Source of the DNA: Thiodiazotropha sp040507005
Lineage (GTDB): Bacteria; Pseudomonadota; Gammaproteobacteria; Chromatiales; Chromatiaceae
Length of the DNA: 64,000 bases
Direction of reading: 5' to 3'
NCBI GenBank assembly: GCA_040507005.1
Contig: JBEVVS010000053.1
Location: 7,424 to 71,423, forward strand
Below the pieces are notes generated by a model. It saw nothing but the letters and a program-made list of their open reading frames with translations, searched no databases and was not told where the DNA came from. Shown piece after piece: positions 25,337-34,562 of the stretch (positions within the stretch are counted from its first letter, which is position 1; the number at the start of each line of letters is the position of its first letter). The position numbers and the translations under genes are program-made.

Positions 25337-27904
25337 TTATTCTGAATCGTCGCTGGTCGGTTGCGGATTTTGCATGAAATTCGATGTTTGGCTGTGGTTA
25401 ATCAGTGCCTGCTGAGATTTAATTCTGAATTCCTCTTCCGCAATCCTCCGCAATGTCAGCTCTTTTTCCAATCTAATTTCATCCGCAATTGTCGCCTCGG
25501 GGGTTTTATCAACTTTGTTTGATTTGTTGATTTCCGCCCTATTGACAACTACTGCCTGACCAACAGGAGTAGAAGTTTTGTGTGATTTGGTTTGAGTTTG
25601 AATCGAACCTTGGTCCTGGCTCTGTTCAGAAGTGACCTCTGCTGCATTAACCCCTGACTTGGGTTCTTCACTGAAAATCGTGAAGAGATATGCGGTACCA
25701 GCAATCAGCATCGCTATGAGTATGATGCTAGCGATGGTGAATGATGACAGATGGAAACCATTTTTGAATATTAGAGGTTCAGCTTCCACGCGGAATGGGG
25801 GTATCGTGGCTTTGGTTTTTAGCTGTTGTTTGGACTTGACCTGATCTTGGTCGGGGAATAGATGAACGCTGGGAGGCTCACTCTCCACACGATTGGCAAT
25901 AGTGTCGGGCAATGGGTTCAGCAACAGATCTGAATTCTGGGTGTTACTGACGCTCGCGGAATCAGTTTGGGTTTGGGAGTTAGAATCAAGACCGCTGCTT
26001 TCTGTATCGACTCTCTTCTCTTTGCTTGCAATATGTATTTTTTTCTGTTTTTCTTCGGCCAACTCCTGCTGCAATTGATCGAGCTGCATGTGCAGTAGTT
26101 TGATGTTGTCCTCAAGGCTGTGTACCAATTGATTGGATTTGATATTCTCCGACTCTGCCTTCTCTGTGCGCCCCTTCAGTTCTGCGATCTGACTCTCGAG
26201 GCGCTTATTCTCTTCCTCAAAAAAGAGTTGGTTACTATTGTCGGAGCCAGATCGAGACTCCTGCTCCATGACTAGGGCCTGATTTAAGCTCTCAATGGTT
26301 TCAAGACGACCAAGAAGTTCTTTGTTTACACTCTCCGCAGTTTCAGCCTGCTGCAGAAAACTGCTTTTCTCGTTCTCAACGGCTTCAATTCGTTGCAGGA
26401 GGCCACTATTTGTGCTCTCTGCGGTTTCCGAGCGTTGGATGAGAAGGTTGTTTTCGCTCTTTAGGACCTCAATCCTTTGCAGAAGATCTTTGCTGTTATC
26501 TTCGGACGCTTCTGCTTTTTGCAGGAATTCGTGATTTTCAATTTGCAGCTCACTGAACTTGACCTGCATCTGTTGCAGTTGGCTTTCCAACTCGAATAAC
26601 CGTCGGCGTAGGTTATCCGATTCTGCGGATTGCCGTTTCCAGTGAGCTATCTCATTTATCAGTTGACGGTTTTCGTTTGTCAGACGTTCTATCGTCTGTT
26701 GATGTTCAATCAACTCACTATCCGGATCATCCTGGTCAATCGCATCATTGCCATATTTGGCTTTTATTTGGGCAACCTGCTCAGCTGCAAGACGATGGAT
26801 TTCGGTGGCACTTCGAGTAGGCGAGGTTTGAGAAGCGGTCGTGTTGTTTGCTGATTGACTCGTCAACTCTGATGTATCAGATACCAGATTGACATGGTTT
26901 GGACTCTCATTGCCTTTGTCGACAACCTTGTTGCCGCCATTTTCCATCGCAGTATTGAGCCGCCCTTGTGCAAGGTTGAGCAGTTCAATGAGGCGGGTTC
27001 CGGGCTTTATGTCTGGTGCTGAGATGGCAATGCTTGCACTGATGATCTGTTCTGATTCACCCAGATAGAACTGTTTTGTTGCCAGGTCTTCAAGAATTCT
27101 TCTACCGAGATATCGGGTGCCTATTGCATTTGAGGCCGGACGCAACATAGCGAATAGACCTCTACCGAAATAGGCGAGGGTGTCGTCAGGGTGAATATGC
27201 AGGTTTATGATCTCTGCCAATGAGCGCAGAATGTGGTCAATAGCCGGGTCACTGTAATGTTCGGAAATCTCATCGATCTGATCAATTCTGACCAGGGCAA
27301 TGGCGAGTTCATTCTTATTGCGGATGGCAAAGGCGAGTTCCCGACTGGCGGATACCATGAATTGCTGTTTGTCGGCGATTCCCTCTAGATAATCGGATTG
27401 TGGCTCAAACTCCTGTTGGGCGGTCTCATTCTCTTTTGACGAGGTCTCCTGTTGCGCTCGCTGAGTCTCTCCAAACCTTTGCACATATTCTTTAATGTTG
27501 TCAGCATCAAAGGGTTTACAGATGATCTCATTCGCGCCCATTTGATCCAGTTCTTGACGGATTTCTTGACTCTCCTCATTGCCAGTCACAACGATAAAAG
27601 GGATTTTAGCGAGTGCAGGTGATTCTGAGGATCTGACCTTGGTCAAAAGAGCTCTGCCGTCGAGTTTCGGCATCGAAAGGTCACTAAAGACAAGGGTCAC
27701 AGATGGTGTATCGCAGAGAAGATCCCAAGCCTCTTGGCCATTTTCCGCCTCAATAATCTGGCAATCATCCTTGAGGATATTTTTAAGCGAAACCCGAACC
27801 ACACGCGAATCATCAGCGATAAGCACGACTGGCTTGTCGCCGGTATGATGAGAAAAGCTAGTTAGAGCCTGTTCTGCCATTCCGTCTGGATCTTGTTGTT
27901 TCAT
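25337..27904 (-). CDS. receiver/degenerate-GGDEF/coiled-coil single-pass membrane protein
   Basis: This 855-residue protein starts with a receiver domain (about residues 24-143) that has Asp31/32, phospho-acceptor Asp75 and the Lys of ICKPFD. Next is a GGDEF-like domain (about 175-325) in which the signature reads FGRGLF, so cyclase activity is unlikely. Residues about 400-640 form a long coiled coil with repeats such as LLQRIEAVENEKSSFLQQAE. One membrane helix follows (about 725-745, SIILIAMLIAGTAYLFTIF), then a charged tail. The layout, with signal input at one end and a membrane anchor at the other, suggests a scaffold or polarity protein regulated by phosphorylation. No kinase is adjacent. 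It is divergent from the HDOD gene. Confidence 0.85.
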   Translation of the reverse strand: MKQQDPDGMAEQALTSFSHHTGDKPVVLIADDSRVVRVSLKNILKDDCQIIEAENGQEAWDLLCDTPSVTLVFSDLSMPKLDGRALLTKVRSSESPALAKIPFIVVTGNEESQEIRQELDQMGANEIICKPFDADNIKEYVQRFGETQRAQQETSSKENETAQQEFEPQSDYLEGIADKQQFMVSASRELAFAIRNKNELAIALVRIDQIDEISEHYSDPAIDHILRSLAEIINLHIHPDDTLAYFGRGLFAMLRPASNAIGTRYLGRRILEDLATKQFYLGESEQIISASIAISAPDIKPGTRLIELLNLAQGRLNTAMENGGNKVVDKGNESPNHVNLVSDTSELTSQSANNTTASQTSPTRSATEIHRLAAEQVAQIKAKYGNDAIDQDDPDSELIEHQQTIERLTNENRQLINEIAHWKRQSAESDNLRRRLFELESQLQQMQVKFSELQIENHEFLQKAEASEDNSKDLLQRIEVLKSENNLLIQRSETAESTNSGLLQRIEAVENEKSSFLQQAETAESVNKELLGRLETIESLNQALVMEQESRSGSDNSNQLFFEEENKRLESQIAELKGRTEKAESENIKSNQLVHSLEDNIKLLHMQLDQLQQELAEEKQKKIHIASKEKRVDTESSGLDSNSQTQTDSASVSNTQNSDLLLNPLPDTIANRVESEPPSVHLFPDQDQVKSKQQLKTKATIPPFRVEAEPLIFKNGFHLSSFTIASIILIAMLIAGTAYLFTIFSEEPKSGVNAAEVTSEQSQDQGSIQTQTKSHKTSTPVGQAVVVNRAEINKSNKVDKTPEATIADEIRLEKELTLRRIAEEEFRIKSQQALINHSQTSNFMQNPQPTSDDSE

Positions 27905-28448
27905 GACAATGGATTTCTACAAATTGCTTCGACTAATTGGCTAAAAACTTTAGCTGGAAGCAGTCAATGTAGATTGTAAAAAATATCCAATAACTTACTG
28001 TTAAGAAAGAAATAAATACTTTTAATCCTATTGTGTTAAATTGCAAATTGAGAGTTGTGTCACCCAGGGTAGAGGATCCTTTCCAGAGCGCTTTTCACAC
28101 AAACTGTAAGAAATCCTAATCCCGAGGTGATTTTTGCTGATCCTGATGTAGGGTGACTGATCACTTCCTGTGAGGGGCAACATCGAGCATACCCTCATAC
28201 GTCACGGGAATTTTGGAACAGGTTCATACTTTATAAAATCCCGTTAATCCATAGGTTTATTTCATTTACTTAGCAAAATTTAGGACCCATTTCCTGTCTC
28301 TGAGATGGGCAGTTTGGCAGGGATTATTGTGAACCTTGACGCACTCTTACTCCTAATCTAGCTTGATGTTGAGCTAGAGCTTGAGATATTGCAGATTCGG
28401 CCGATAGCCAGTTTGATCAGCACAACAAACGAGTCAACGCAGGAAGAG
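27905..28448. other. intergenic region between two signalling genes
   Basis: This 544-base, AT-rich stretch separates divergent genes and holds no supported reading frame, tRNA or obvious repeat. It presumably contains both promoters and untranslated leaders. I could not find a clear -35/-10 pair or riboswitch. Confidence 0.5.
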
Positions 28449-29357
28449 ATGACAAAATCAGTCTTTTATCTTTCAGATGGTGAAGTTGTAGAATCCTCGG
28501 AACAGAGGGAGGCAAAACACCAGGAGCGGGAATCGCTCATCGTTAAGTCGTTTGTGGACGCTGTCAAGGAAGACCTCCTCGCTAATAAGATTTATCTTCC
28601 TACATTACCTTCACTGGCGCTCGAAGCCCTTGTGGTGATCAATGATGCCGGTAGTTCGGCCCATGATCTGGAAAAAGTGATTTCCAGGGATGCCGCACTA
28701 ACCGCAAGGTTGATTCGATATGCCAACAGTCCGCTCTATCGGGGGCTGAACACCATAGCATCAATTCGTCCAGCGATTACCCGCATAGGATTTCAACGGG
28801 TAAAAAATGCTGTCTATGCGGTCTCCATGAAAGAGGTCTTTCGTACTTCGGAAAAGGATATCGAGCGGCGCATGAACAAGTTATGGACCCACTCGGTGAA
28901 GGTTGGTGCGCAGGCGGCTATCCTGGCCAAGGGCCAACCCAATCTCGATCCGGATGTGGCACTGGTTGCTGGATTGGTACACGATATCGGACAAATTCCA
29001 CTGCTGATCAAGGCGTGTCATTTTCCCGAGTTGCTCGACAATCCTGGCTTTTTGGACAAGGTCTTGCTGAAAATGCACACACAACTGGGTGGCAGCATTC
29101 TTAAACTGTGGAAGTTTGATGCACATGTTATCGAAGCGGCTGCCGAGCATGAAAATCTAAAACGCGATCCGGGTGATGCCCCGGTCGATTATGTCGATGT
29201 GGTCCAAGTGGCGAATATCATGGCCTACGAAGGTACTAGCCATCCCTTTGCAACGATTGACCGCTCAGAAATCAAGGCATTTGCTCGTCTGGAAAAGGCA
29301 ACAAACGACGGCTCTTTGGATGAAGAGACAAAAAAGGTCGAGGATGTTTTTTTCTGA
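28449..29357 (+). CDS. HDOD domain signalling protein
   Basis: The ATG at 28449 with AGGA four bases upstream is preferred over a TTG 60 bases earlier. The 302-residue product has an HDOD domain starting at about residue 38 (LPTLPSLALEALVVINDAGS, then LTARLIRYANSPLYRG) and an HD-like GLVHDIGQIPLL at about residue 180. HDOD proteins are non-catalytic or weakly catalytic relatives of HD-GYP. They act in chemosensory, motility and cyclic-di-GMP networks. It is divergent from the receiver/coiled-coil protein, which suggests a joint pathway by position only. Confidence 0.92.
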   Translation: MTKSVFYLSDGEVVESSEQREAKHQERESLIVKSFVDAVKEDLLANKIYLPTLPSLALEALVVINDAGSSAHDLEKVISRDAALTARLIRYANSPLYRGLNTIASIRPAITRIGFQRVKNAVYAVSMKEVFRTSEKDIERRMNKLWTHSVKVGAQAAILAKGQPNLDPDVALVAGLVHDIGQIPLLIKACHFPELLDNPGFLDKVLLKMHTQLGGSILKLWKFDAHVIEAAAEHENLKRDPGDAPVDYVDVVQVANIMAYEGTSHPFATIDRSEIKAFARLEKATNDGSLDEETKKVEDVFF

Positions 29358-29359
29358 AT

Positions 29360-29379
29360 AGATAGCTTGCAAGCTATCT
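29360..29379. other. 20-bp perfect palindrome between convergent genes
   Basis: AGATAGCTTGCAAGCTATCT lies between the HDOD stop codon and the Maf stop codon, and includes the latter. There is no T tract on the plus-strand exit and an A run on the minus-strand exit. It could be a weak bidirectional terminator. Confidence 0.5.
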
Positions 29380-29982
29380 GGCCAGAACATCAACCCCTTC
29401 ATTCCGTAACATAGCGATTAGACGTATCAGCGGCAGTCCGATTAAGGCGTTTGGGTCATCTCCCTCCAGGCGTTCAAAAAGCGAGATGCCCAAACCCTCT
29501 GATTTAAAAGAGCCTGCACAGTTATACGGCTTCTCTTTAACCAGATAGTTTTCAATTTCCCGTTCCTGCAAGACCCTGAATACGACATGGAAGGGCTCAC
29601 AACAAACTTGAAGTTGGCCAGTCTCGCTGTTTAGCAGGCAGAGACCGGTCAAAAAAGTGACCCGCTTTCCCGATGCTTGCATCAATTGCTGCATCGCCTT
29701 TTGATGATCACCCGGTTTTCCCAGGATCTTGCCATTCACAACCGCGATCTGATCGGAGCCTATTATGAGACCAGTCGGATGATCTTTCGCTACCTCTTTA
29801 GCCTTGCTTTCGGCAAGGCGGATAACTAACCCCTGCGGGGACTCATTCGGCCGTGTTGATTCATCAATATCGGGGGAGGCAGAGCTGAACTCGACACCCA
29901 GGCGACTCAGCAACTCACGACGAAAGGGGGAACTGGAGGCAAGAATGATCTGTGGCTGGGGTGAAGTGTCGGAGTTGGGCAT
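29374..29982 (-). CDS. Maf-like nucleotide pyrophosphatase (YceF type)
   Basis: The ATG at 29982 is chosen because the upstream extension in the same frame starts at TTG and does not fit the family. The 202-residue product opens with the Maf signature (ILASSSPFRRELLSRLGVEF). It also has the conserved DE in SPDIDEST, SKAKEVA and GSDQIAVV. It hydrolyses nucleoside triphosphates such as m7GTP to the monophosphate, acting in house-cleaning of modified nucleotides. YceF is usually near rpmF-plsX in Gammaproteobacteria. Here it lies about 4 kb upstream of yceD-rpmF with oadGAB in between. Confidence 0.92.
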   Translation of the reverse strand: MPNSDTSPQPQIILASSSPFRRELLSRLGVEFSSASPDIDESTRPNESPQGLVIRLAESKAKEVAKDHPTGLIIGSDQIAVVNGKILGKPGDHQKAMQQLMQASGKRVTFLTGLCLLNSETGQLQVCCEPFHVVFRVLQEREIENYLVKEKPYNCAGSFKSEGLGISLFERLEGDDPNALIGLPLIRLIAMLRNEGVDVLAR

Positions 29983-30285
29983 TGAGGATGCAACTTGGAT
30001 GGTCAGAATTGCTGCACATAGTAACAAAATTGCAGCCGGCGCTTCACGCCTAATTCAAATTGGAAGCGTTTTGCTATGAGAATGGGTTGAAATATTATTT
30101 TTATATTGGGGTTTGTAAATGTATCATTTAAATATACAATACAAATCATATATATTCTAAATAGAGAGGTATTTTCTCCTATAAAACATGCTGATAGCCC
30201 TCCCTGGGATTTAAACCACAGCTTGACAAGGGGCGTAAACCCAACGTAGAAATGGGCCTGCACAATTTTGGGGTCCAGTTCTGCT
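29983..30285. other. intergenic region upstream of oadG
   Basis: This 303-base, very AT-rich stretch (notably 30085-30185) probably contains the divergent promoters of the Maf and oad genes. I see no gene or recognisable regulatory RNA in it. Confidence 0.5.
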
Positions 30286-30543
30286 ATGCCAACAACAGAC
30301 TTGTTGATGACGGGTATCAATCTCATGCTTCTCGGGATGGGGATCGTGTTCACCTTTTTGCTTATCCTCGTTTTCACTATGAAAGGCATGTCCAAGTTGG
30401 CACTTAGCCTAACTCCACGACAAGCGGATTCTGAAAGGGTATCATCACAACCTTCGATTTTAGGGCAGGGCCAGGCGGGTACGCGGGGAGATCTGGTCGC
30501 GGTCATTACGGCTGCCATCAGTAGTTATCGAGCCACCCATTAA
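30286..30543 (+). CDS. oadG: oxaloacetate decarboxylase gamma subunit
   Basis: The 85-residue product starts at ATG 30286, with an alternative TTG at 30268. One membrane helix (about residues 7-32, INLMLLGMGIVFTFLLILV) and a soluble tail fit OadG. The tail ends in DLVAVITAAISSYR, like other OadG proteins, which bind zinc and assemble the alpha and beta subunits. The gene is first of oadG-oadA-oadB. Confidence 0.88.
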   Translation: MPTTDLLMTGINLMLLGMGIVFTFLLILVFTMKGMSKLALSLTPRQADSERVSSQPSILGQGQAGTRGDLVAVITAAISSYRATH

Positions 30544-30611
30544 CAAGATCTAACAACACTCCCTTTTTAGAGAATTAATTTGGCTGTTTACCAATCAACG
30601 GCGGCTAGTTT

Positions 30612-32411
30612 ATGAGCGAAAAGAAACCACTTGGAATTACAGATGTCGTGCTACGCGATGCACACCAGTCTCTGTTTGCAACCAGAATGCGTATCGAAGA
30701 TATGCTGCCTATTGCGGAGAAGTTGGATAATGTAGGTTTTTGGTCTCTGGAGACCTGGGGTGGCGCCACCTTCGATGCCTGTATTCGATTTCTGGGTGAA
30801 GATCCTTGGGAGCGTATTCGAAGGCTCAAGGCAGCGATGCCGAAAACACCCATGCAGATGCTTTTTCGCGGACAGAACATTCTCGGCTATAGACACTACG
30901 CTGATGATGTAGTCGATAAATTTGTCGAAAGGGCAGCAGTCAACGGCGTCGATGTGTTTCGAATATTCGACGCCATGAACGATCTGCGAAATCTTGAGAC
31001 AGCCATCAAGGCCACACTCAAGGTTGATAAGCATGCGCAGGGTACCATGTCCTATACGGTCAGCCCGGTCCATAACATGGAGTATTGGGTTGACATGGGC
31101 AAGCGCTTGGAAGAGATGGGCTGCCACTCGATCTGCATCAAGGATATGGCAGGCCTGTTGAATCCCTATCTCGGCTATGAGTTGGTAACCCGTCTAAAAG
31201 AGGCCGTCTCCATACCCATCGCAATGCAGAGCCATGCCACCACCGGTATGAGTACGGCCACCAATATCAAGTGTGCCGAAGCCGGCATCGACATGCTCGA
31301 TACCTCGATCTCTTCGATGAGTATGACCTATGGGCATTCAGCGACGGAATCCGTGGTGGCAATACTCAAGGAAAGTGATCGCGACACCGGACTCGATCTG
31401 AATCTGCTTCAGGAAATCGCTGCCTATTTTCGCGAGGTACGTAAAAAATACGCCAAATTCGAAGGTTCGCTCAAAGGTGTCGACTCCCGTATTTTGGTGG
31501 CACAAGTGCCTGGTGGCATGTTGACCAATATGGAAAATCAGCTCAGAGAGCAGGGGGCCAGCGATAAACTGGATCTGGTGCTCGAAGAGATTCCCCGGGT
31601 GCGCAAGGATCTGGGTTACATTCCTCTGGTGACACCAACTTCACAGATAGTGGGAACTCAATCAGTGATCAATGTGCTGATGGGTGAACGTTACAAAAAC
31701 ATCGCCAAAGAGACCGAGGGCGTGCTCAAGGGTGAATATGGCGCCACACCTGCACCGGTGAACAGTGAGCTTCAGATGAAGGTCCTTGAGGGCGCCGAGC
31801 CAATAACCTGTCGCCCGGCCGATCTGCTGGACGATGAGATGGACAAGCTGACGGCCGAGTTCCATGACCTGGCTGAAGAGCATGGGATCAAGCTAGCTGC
31901 CGATGAGGTGGATGATGTGCTCATCTATGCACTTTTCCCTCAAGTCGGATTGAAGTTTCTCAAGAATCGCGATAATCCGGATGCCTTTGAACCACCGCCA
32001 GGGGCTGAGCCTGCGGCAGCTGCACAGGCTCCGGCACCCGCTGCTAAGGCTGTCAGCAAAGGTGGCCCCGAGTCCTATCAGGTCGAGGTCAACGGTGTTG
32101 CCTACAATGTCAAGGTTACCCCCAGTGGGGCGGTATCCGAAGTGGCTCCAGCCGCCGCTCCCGCTGCGACCCAGAGCACTGCGCCGGCAACTCCTCAAGG
32201 AGAGGCTATCAACGCGCCACTCTCCGGAAATATCCATGCGATCAAGGTCGCTGTGGGTGATAGGGTCACCTCTGGGGATGTGGTAATGGTTCTCGAGGCG
32301 ATGAAGATGGAGACGGAAGTTCGTGCCACTGCGGCGGGAACTGTCACCCAGATATTGGTGAAAGAGGGTGATAGTGTCCAGGTTGGATCACCCCTGCTGA
32401 GTCTCTCCTGA
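30612..32411 (+). CDS. oadA: oxaloacetate decarboxylase alpha subunit (biotin-containing)
   Basis: This 599-residue protein has the carboxyltransferase domain first (about residues 5-270, DVVLRDAHQSLFATRMR and the metal-binding His region AMQSHATTGMS). A conserved carboxylase-type middle domain follows. An Ala/Pro-rich linker (about 455-475) and another at about 505-525 lead to a biotinyl domain with EAMKMET at about residue 564, whose Lys carries biotin. It transfers CO2 from oxaloacetate to biotin, giving pyruvate. With OadB and OadG it forms the membrane sodium-pumping decarboxylase. Confidence 0.96.
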   Translation: MSEKKPLGITDVVLRDAHQSLFATRMRIEDMLPIAEKLDNVGFWSLETWGGATFDACIRFLGEDPWERIRRLKAAMPKTPMQMLFRGQNILGYRHYADDVVDKFVERAAVNGVDVFRIFDAMNDLRNLETAIKATLKVDKHAQGTMSYTVSPVHNMEYWVDMGKRLEEMGCHSICIKDMAGLLNPYLGYELVTRLKEAVSIPIAMQSHATTGMSTATNIKCAEAGIDMLDTSISSMSMTYGHSATESVVAILKESDRDTGLDLNLLQEIAAYFREVRKKYAKFEGSLKGVDSRILVAQVPGGMLTNMENQLREQGASDKLDLVLEEIPRVRKDLGYIPLVTPTSQIVGTQSVINVLMGERYKNIAKETEGVLKGEYGATPAPVNSELQMKVLEGAEPITCRPADLLDDEMDKLTAEFHDLAEEHGIKLAADEVDDVLIYALFPQVGLKFLKNRDNPDAFEPPPGAEPAAAAQAPAPAAKAVSKGGPESYQVEVNGVAYNVKVTPSGAVSEVAPAAAPAATQSTAPATPQGEAINAPLSGNIHAIKVAVGDRVTSGDVVMVLEAMKMETEVRATAAGTVTQILVKEGDSVQVGSPLLSLS

Positions 32412-32412
32412 T

Positions 32413-33552
32413 ATGATTGAAATAGGCATTCAACCGCTTTGGCAGTCAACCGGACTGGCCAATCTGGAGTGGGGGCAGGTATTGATGATGGGAGTCGGCT
32501 CCCTTTTGATCTACTTGGCGATCGTTAAGAAGTTCGAACCCCTGTTGCTGGTACCTATAGGCTTTGGCGCCATTTTGAGTAATATCCCTCTCGCCGGTAT
32601 CGGTGGTCCTGAAGGAATACTGGGCTACATCTACCAAGTCGGTATAGAGACCGGTGTATTTCCCCTGCTGATCTTTATGGGGGTCGGTGCATTGACCGAC
32701 TTCGGGGCCCTGATCGCTATGCCCTGGACGTTGCTGCTGGGTGCTGCCGCCCAGTTTGGTATTTTCGTCACCTTGTTGGGTGCATTGGCATTGAATTTCG
32801 TACCGGGGTTCGAATTCACTCTGGCGGATGCTTCCGCAATTGCGATCATCGGTGGCGCTGACGGGCCGACCGCGATCTTTCTGGCTTCCAGGCTCTCCCC
32901 CGATCTGTTGGGTGCGATTGCGGTCGCGGCTTACTCCTACATGGCCCTGGTGCCGATCATTCAGCCGCCAATCATGCGTCTCCTGACCACTGAGAAGGAG
33001 CGCAATGTGGAGATGCAGCAACTGCGCCATGTCACCAAGCTGGAGAAGATTCTATTTCCCTTTGCGGTACTCTTGTTGTGTGCGATATTTCTGCCATCCG
33101 CGGCACCGCTGATCGGTATGCTGACGTTCGGTAATCTGCTCAGAGAGAGTGGTGTTGTGGAACGCCTGAGCCATGCTTCGCAAAATGAGATCATCAACGT
33201 GGTAACGATCTTTTTAGGCCTGGCGGTAGGTTCGAAGCTTTCCGCGGATAAATTCCTGACGGTCGAAACCCTGGGCATTCTGGCCCTTGGGGCTTTCGCT
33301 TTCTGTATCGGCACCGCGGCCGGCGTTATCATGGGAAAGATCATGTACCGGGTCACAGGGGGCAAAGTGAACCCTCTGATCGGCGCCGCTGGGGTCTCCG
33401 CGGTACCGATGGCAGCTCGCGTGGTCAATAAGGTCGGTCTAGAGACAAATCACCACAATTTTCTGCTGATGCACGCCATGGGACCGAATGTAGCGGGTGT
33501 GATCGGCTCGGCGGTAGCCGCCGGCATCCTGCTCGCATTGGTCGGTGGTTGA
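32413..33552 (+). CDS. oadB: oxaloacetate decarboxylase beta subunit (sodium pump)
   Basis: This 379-residue, polytopic inner-membrane protein begins one base after the oadA stop codon. It has the conserved GGADGPTAIFLASRLSP segment, whose Asp is needed for Na+ translocation and decarboxylation of carboxybiotin. Late motifs are NPLIGAAGVSAVPMAARV and HAMGPNVAGVIGSA. It decarboxylates carboxybiotin and exports two Na+ per turnover in characterised homologues. The complex lets the cell couple oxaloacetate breakdown to a sodium gradient. Confidence 0.96.
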   Translation: MIEIGIQPLWQSTGLANLEWGQVLMMGVGSLLIYLAIVKKFEPLLLVPIGFGAILSNIPLAGIGGPEGILGYIYQVGIETGVFPLLIFMGVGALTDFGALIAMPWTLLLGAAAQFGIFVTLLGALALNFVPGFEFTLADASAIAIIGGADGPTAIFLASRLSPDLLGAIAVAAYSYMALVPIIQPPIMRLLTTEKERNVEMQQLRHVTKLEKILFPFAVLLLCAIFLPSAAPLIGMLTFGNLLRESGVVERLSHASQNEIINVVTIFLGLAVGSKLSADKFLTVETLGILALGAFAFCIGTAAGVIMGKIMYRVTGGKVNPLIGAAGVSAVPMAARVVNKVGLETNHHNFLLMHAMGPNVAGVIGSAVAAGILLALVGG

Positions 33553-33558
33553 TCCCGC

Positions 33559-33589
33559 AGGCACCCCTGTCATTTTGACATGGGTGCCT
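33559..33589 (+). terminator. terminator-like hairpin after oadB
   Basis: A stem of AGGCACCC with GGGTGCCT, extended by TGTC/GACA after one mismatch, closes a 5-base loop. It lies 6 bases after the oadB stop codon. Only a weak T-rich tail follows, so termination may be partial. Confidence 0.5.
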
Positions 33590-33613
33590 TAGTCATAATA
33601 TTATTGCCCGCTT

Positions 33614-34141
33614 ATGTTGAAGCGCTTTCCTGATCGGTTGGATCCGTGGCGCTTCGCGGATCTTGGTAAAGAGATCGGCGGAGAGCTTCCTTTGGAGACC
33701 TTTTCAAGGCTGAGCGCTTGCTTGCTGAGAGCGACGGGTGATGTCAGTTTCAAGCTGGTATTCAGCCGTGACCAGGAGCGGCGGGCACTACTCAATGGTT
33801 GGCTCAAGACAGTGCTAGCATTGCAGTGTCAGCGGTGTCTTGAGGAGGTAGATCTGCCGATCGATATCCGTTTGTCCGTGGTATTCGTCCAAGGATTGGA
33901 TGAGGCTGAGATGTTACCCGAAGAGGTGGATCCCTGGTTGGTTGAAGAGGATCAAGTGGTGTTCAAGGATTTGATAGAAGATGAACTTCTTCTGGCCCTA
34001 CCGCAAGTGGCAACGCATCAACCGGGTGCTTGCCGCGCGCCAGCAGTGGATCTGGATAAGGAGACGCCGGAAGAGAGCAGTAAGCAAGAACGAGAAAACC
34101 CGTTTGCGGTTCTAGCCGATATCAAACGGGATAAACAGTAG
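33614..34141 (+). CDS. yceD: YceD family protein (DUF177)
   Basis: This 175-residue protein matches DUF177/YceD, involved in 23S rRNA accumulation in E. coli. The CxxC motif sits in LQCQRCLEEVDLP at about residue 75, followed by the acidic segment typical of the family. The rpmF gene follows 35 bases downstream, and yceD-rpmF-plsX is the standard order, where YceD affects ribosome biogenesis and rpmF expression. Confidence 0.93.
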   Translation: MLKRFPDRLDPWRFADLGKEIGGELPLETFSRLSACLLRATGDVSFKLVFSRDQERRALLNGWLKTVLALQCQRCLEEVDLPIDIRLSVVFVQGLDEAEMLPEEVDPWLVEEDQVVFKDLIEDELLLALPQVATHQPGACRAPAVDLDKETPEESSKQERENPFAVLADIKRDKQ

Positions 34142-34176
34142 ATTGGTTAACAGACAGAATATTCAGGAGATCAGCC

Positions 34177-34356
34177 ATGGCTGTTCAACAAAACAGAAAG
34201 ACTCCTTCCAGACGTGGTATGCGTCGCGCCCACGATGCACTGAAAGGAGAGACTCTCTCAATCGATTCCACCTCGGGTGAAACCCATCTTCGCCACCATG
34301 TTACTGCTGACGGCTTCTACAAGGGGCGTAAGGTAGTCAACACCAAGGGCGAGTGA
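34177..34356 (+). CDS. rpmF: 50S ribosomal protein L32
   Basis: This 59-residue frame encodes MAVQQNRKTPSRRGMRRAHD followed by the usual Leu/Ser-rich middle and ends KVVNTKGE. It matches proteobacterial L32 in length and sequence. A CAGGAG ribosome site lies 8 bases upstream of the ATG. It lies between yceD and plsX, as in most Gammaproteobacteria. Confidence 0.97.
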   Translation: MAVQQNRKTPSRRGMRRAHDALKGETLSIDSTSGETHLRHHVTADGFYKGRKVVNTKGE

Positions 34357-34386
34357 TCTCCCATTCCTAGCTGCTCGTTATTGAAG

Positions 34387-34418
34387 CCCATCAAGGGAGC
34401 CCCCTTGCTGGGTTCTTT
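34387..34418 (+). terminator. possible terminator after rpmF
   Basis: The stem CCCA-t-CAAGGG with CCCTTG-c-TGGG around a 4-base loop is followed by TTCTTTAA. The T tract is interrupted, so partial readthrough into plsX is likely. Confidence 0.55.
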
Positions 34419-34562
34419 AATTGATAGGCGAAATTTTTACCACAGCGATCTCTTCTAAAGAAGGGGTTTCAGGTGGCAACCATCGATCAGGATCAACTCT
34501 GTTCAATAATGATAAAAATGAGTGATCCGGTGGGTTTATATGGATGGGTGAATCGTTAATAC

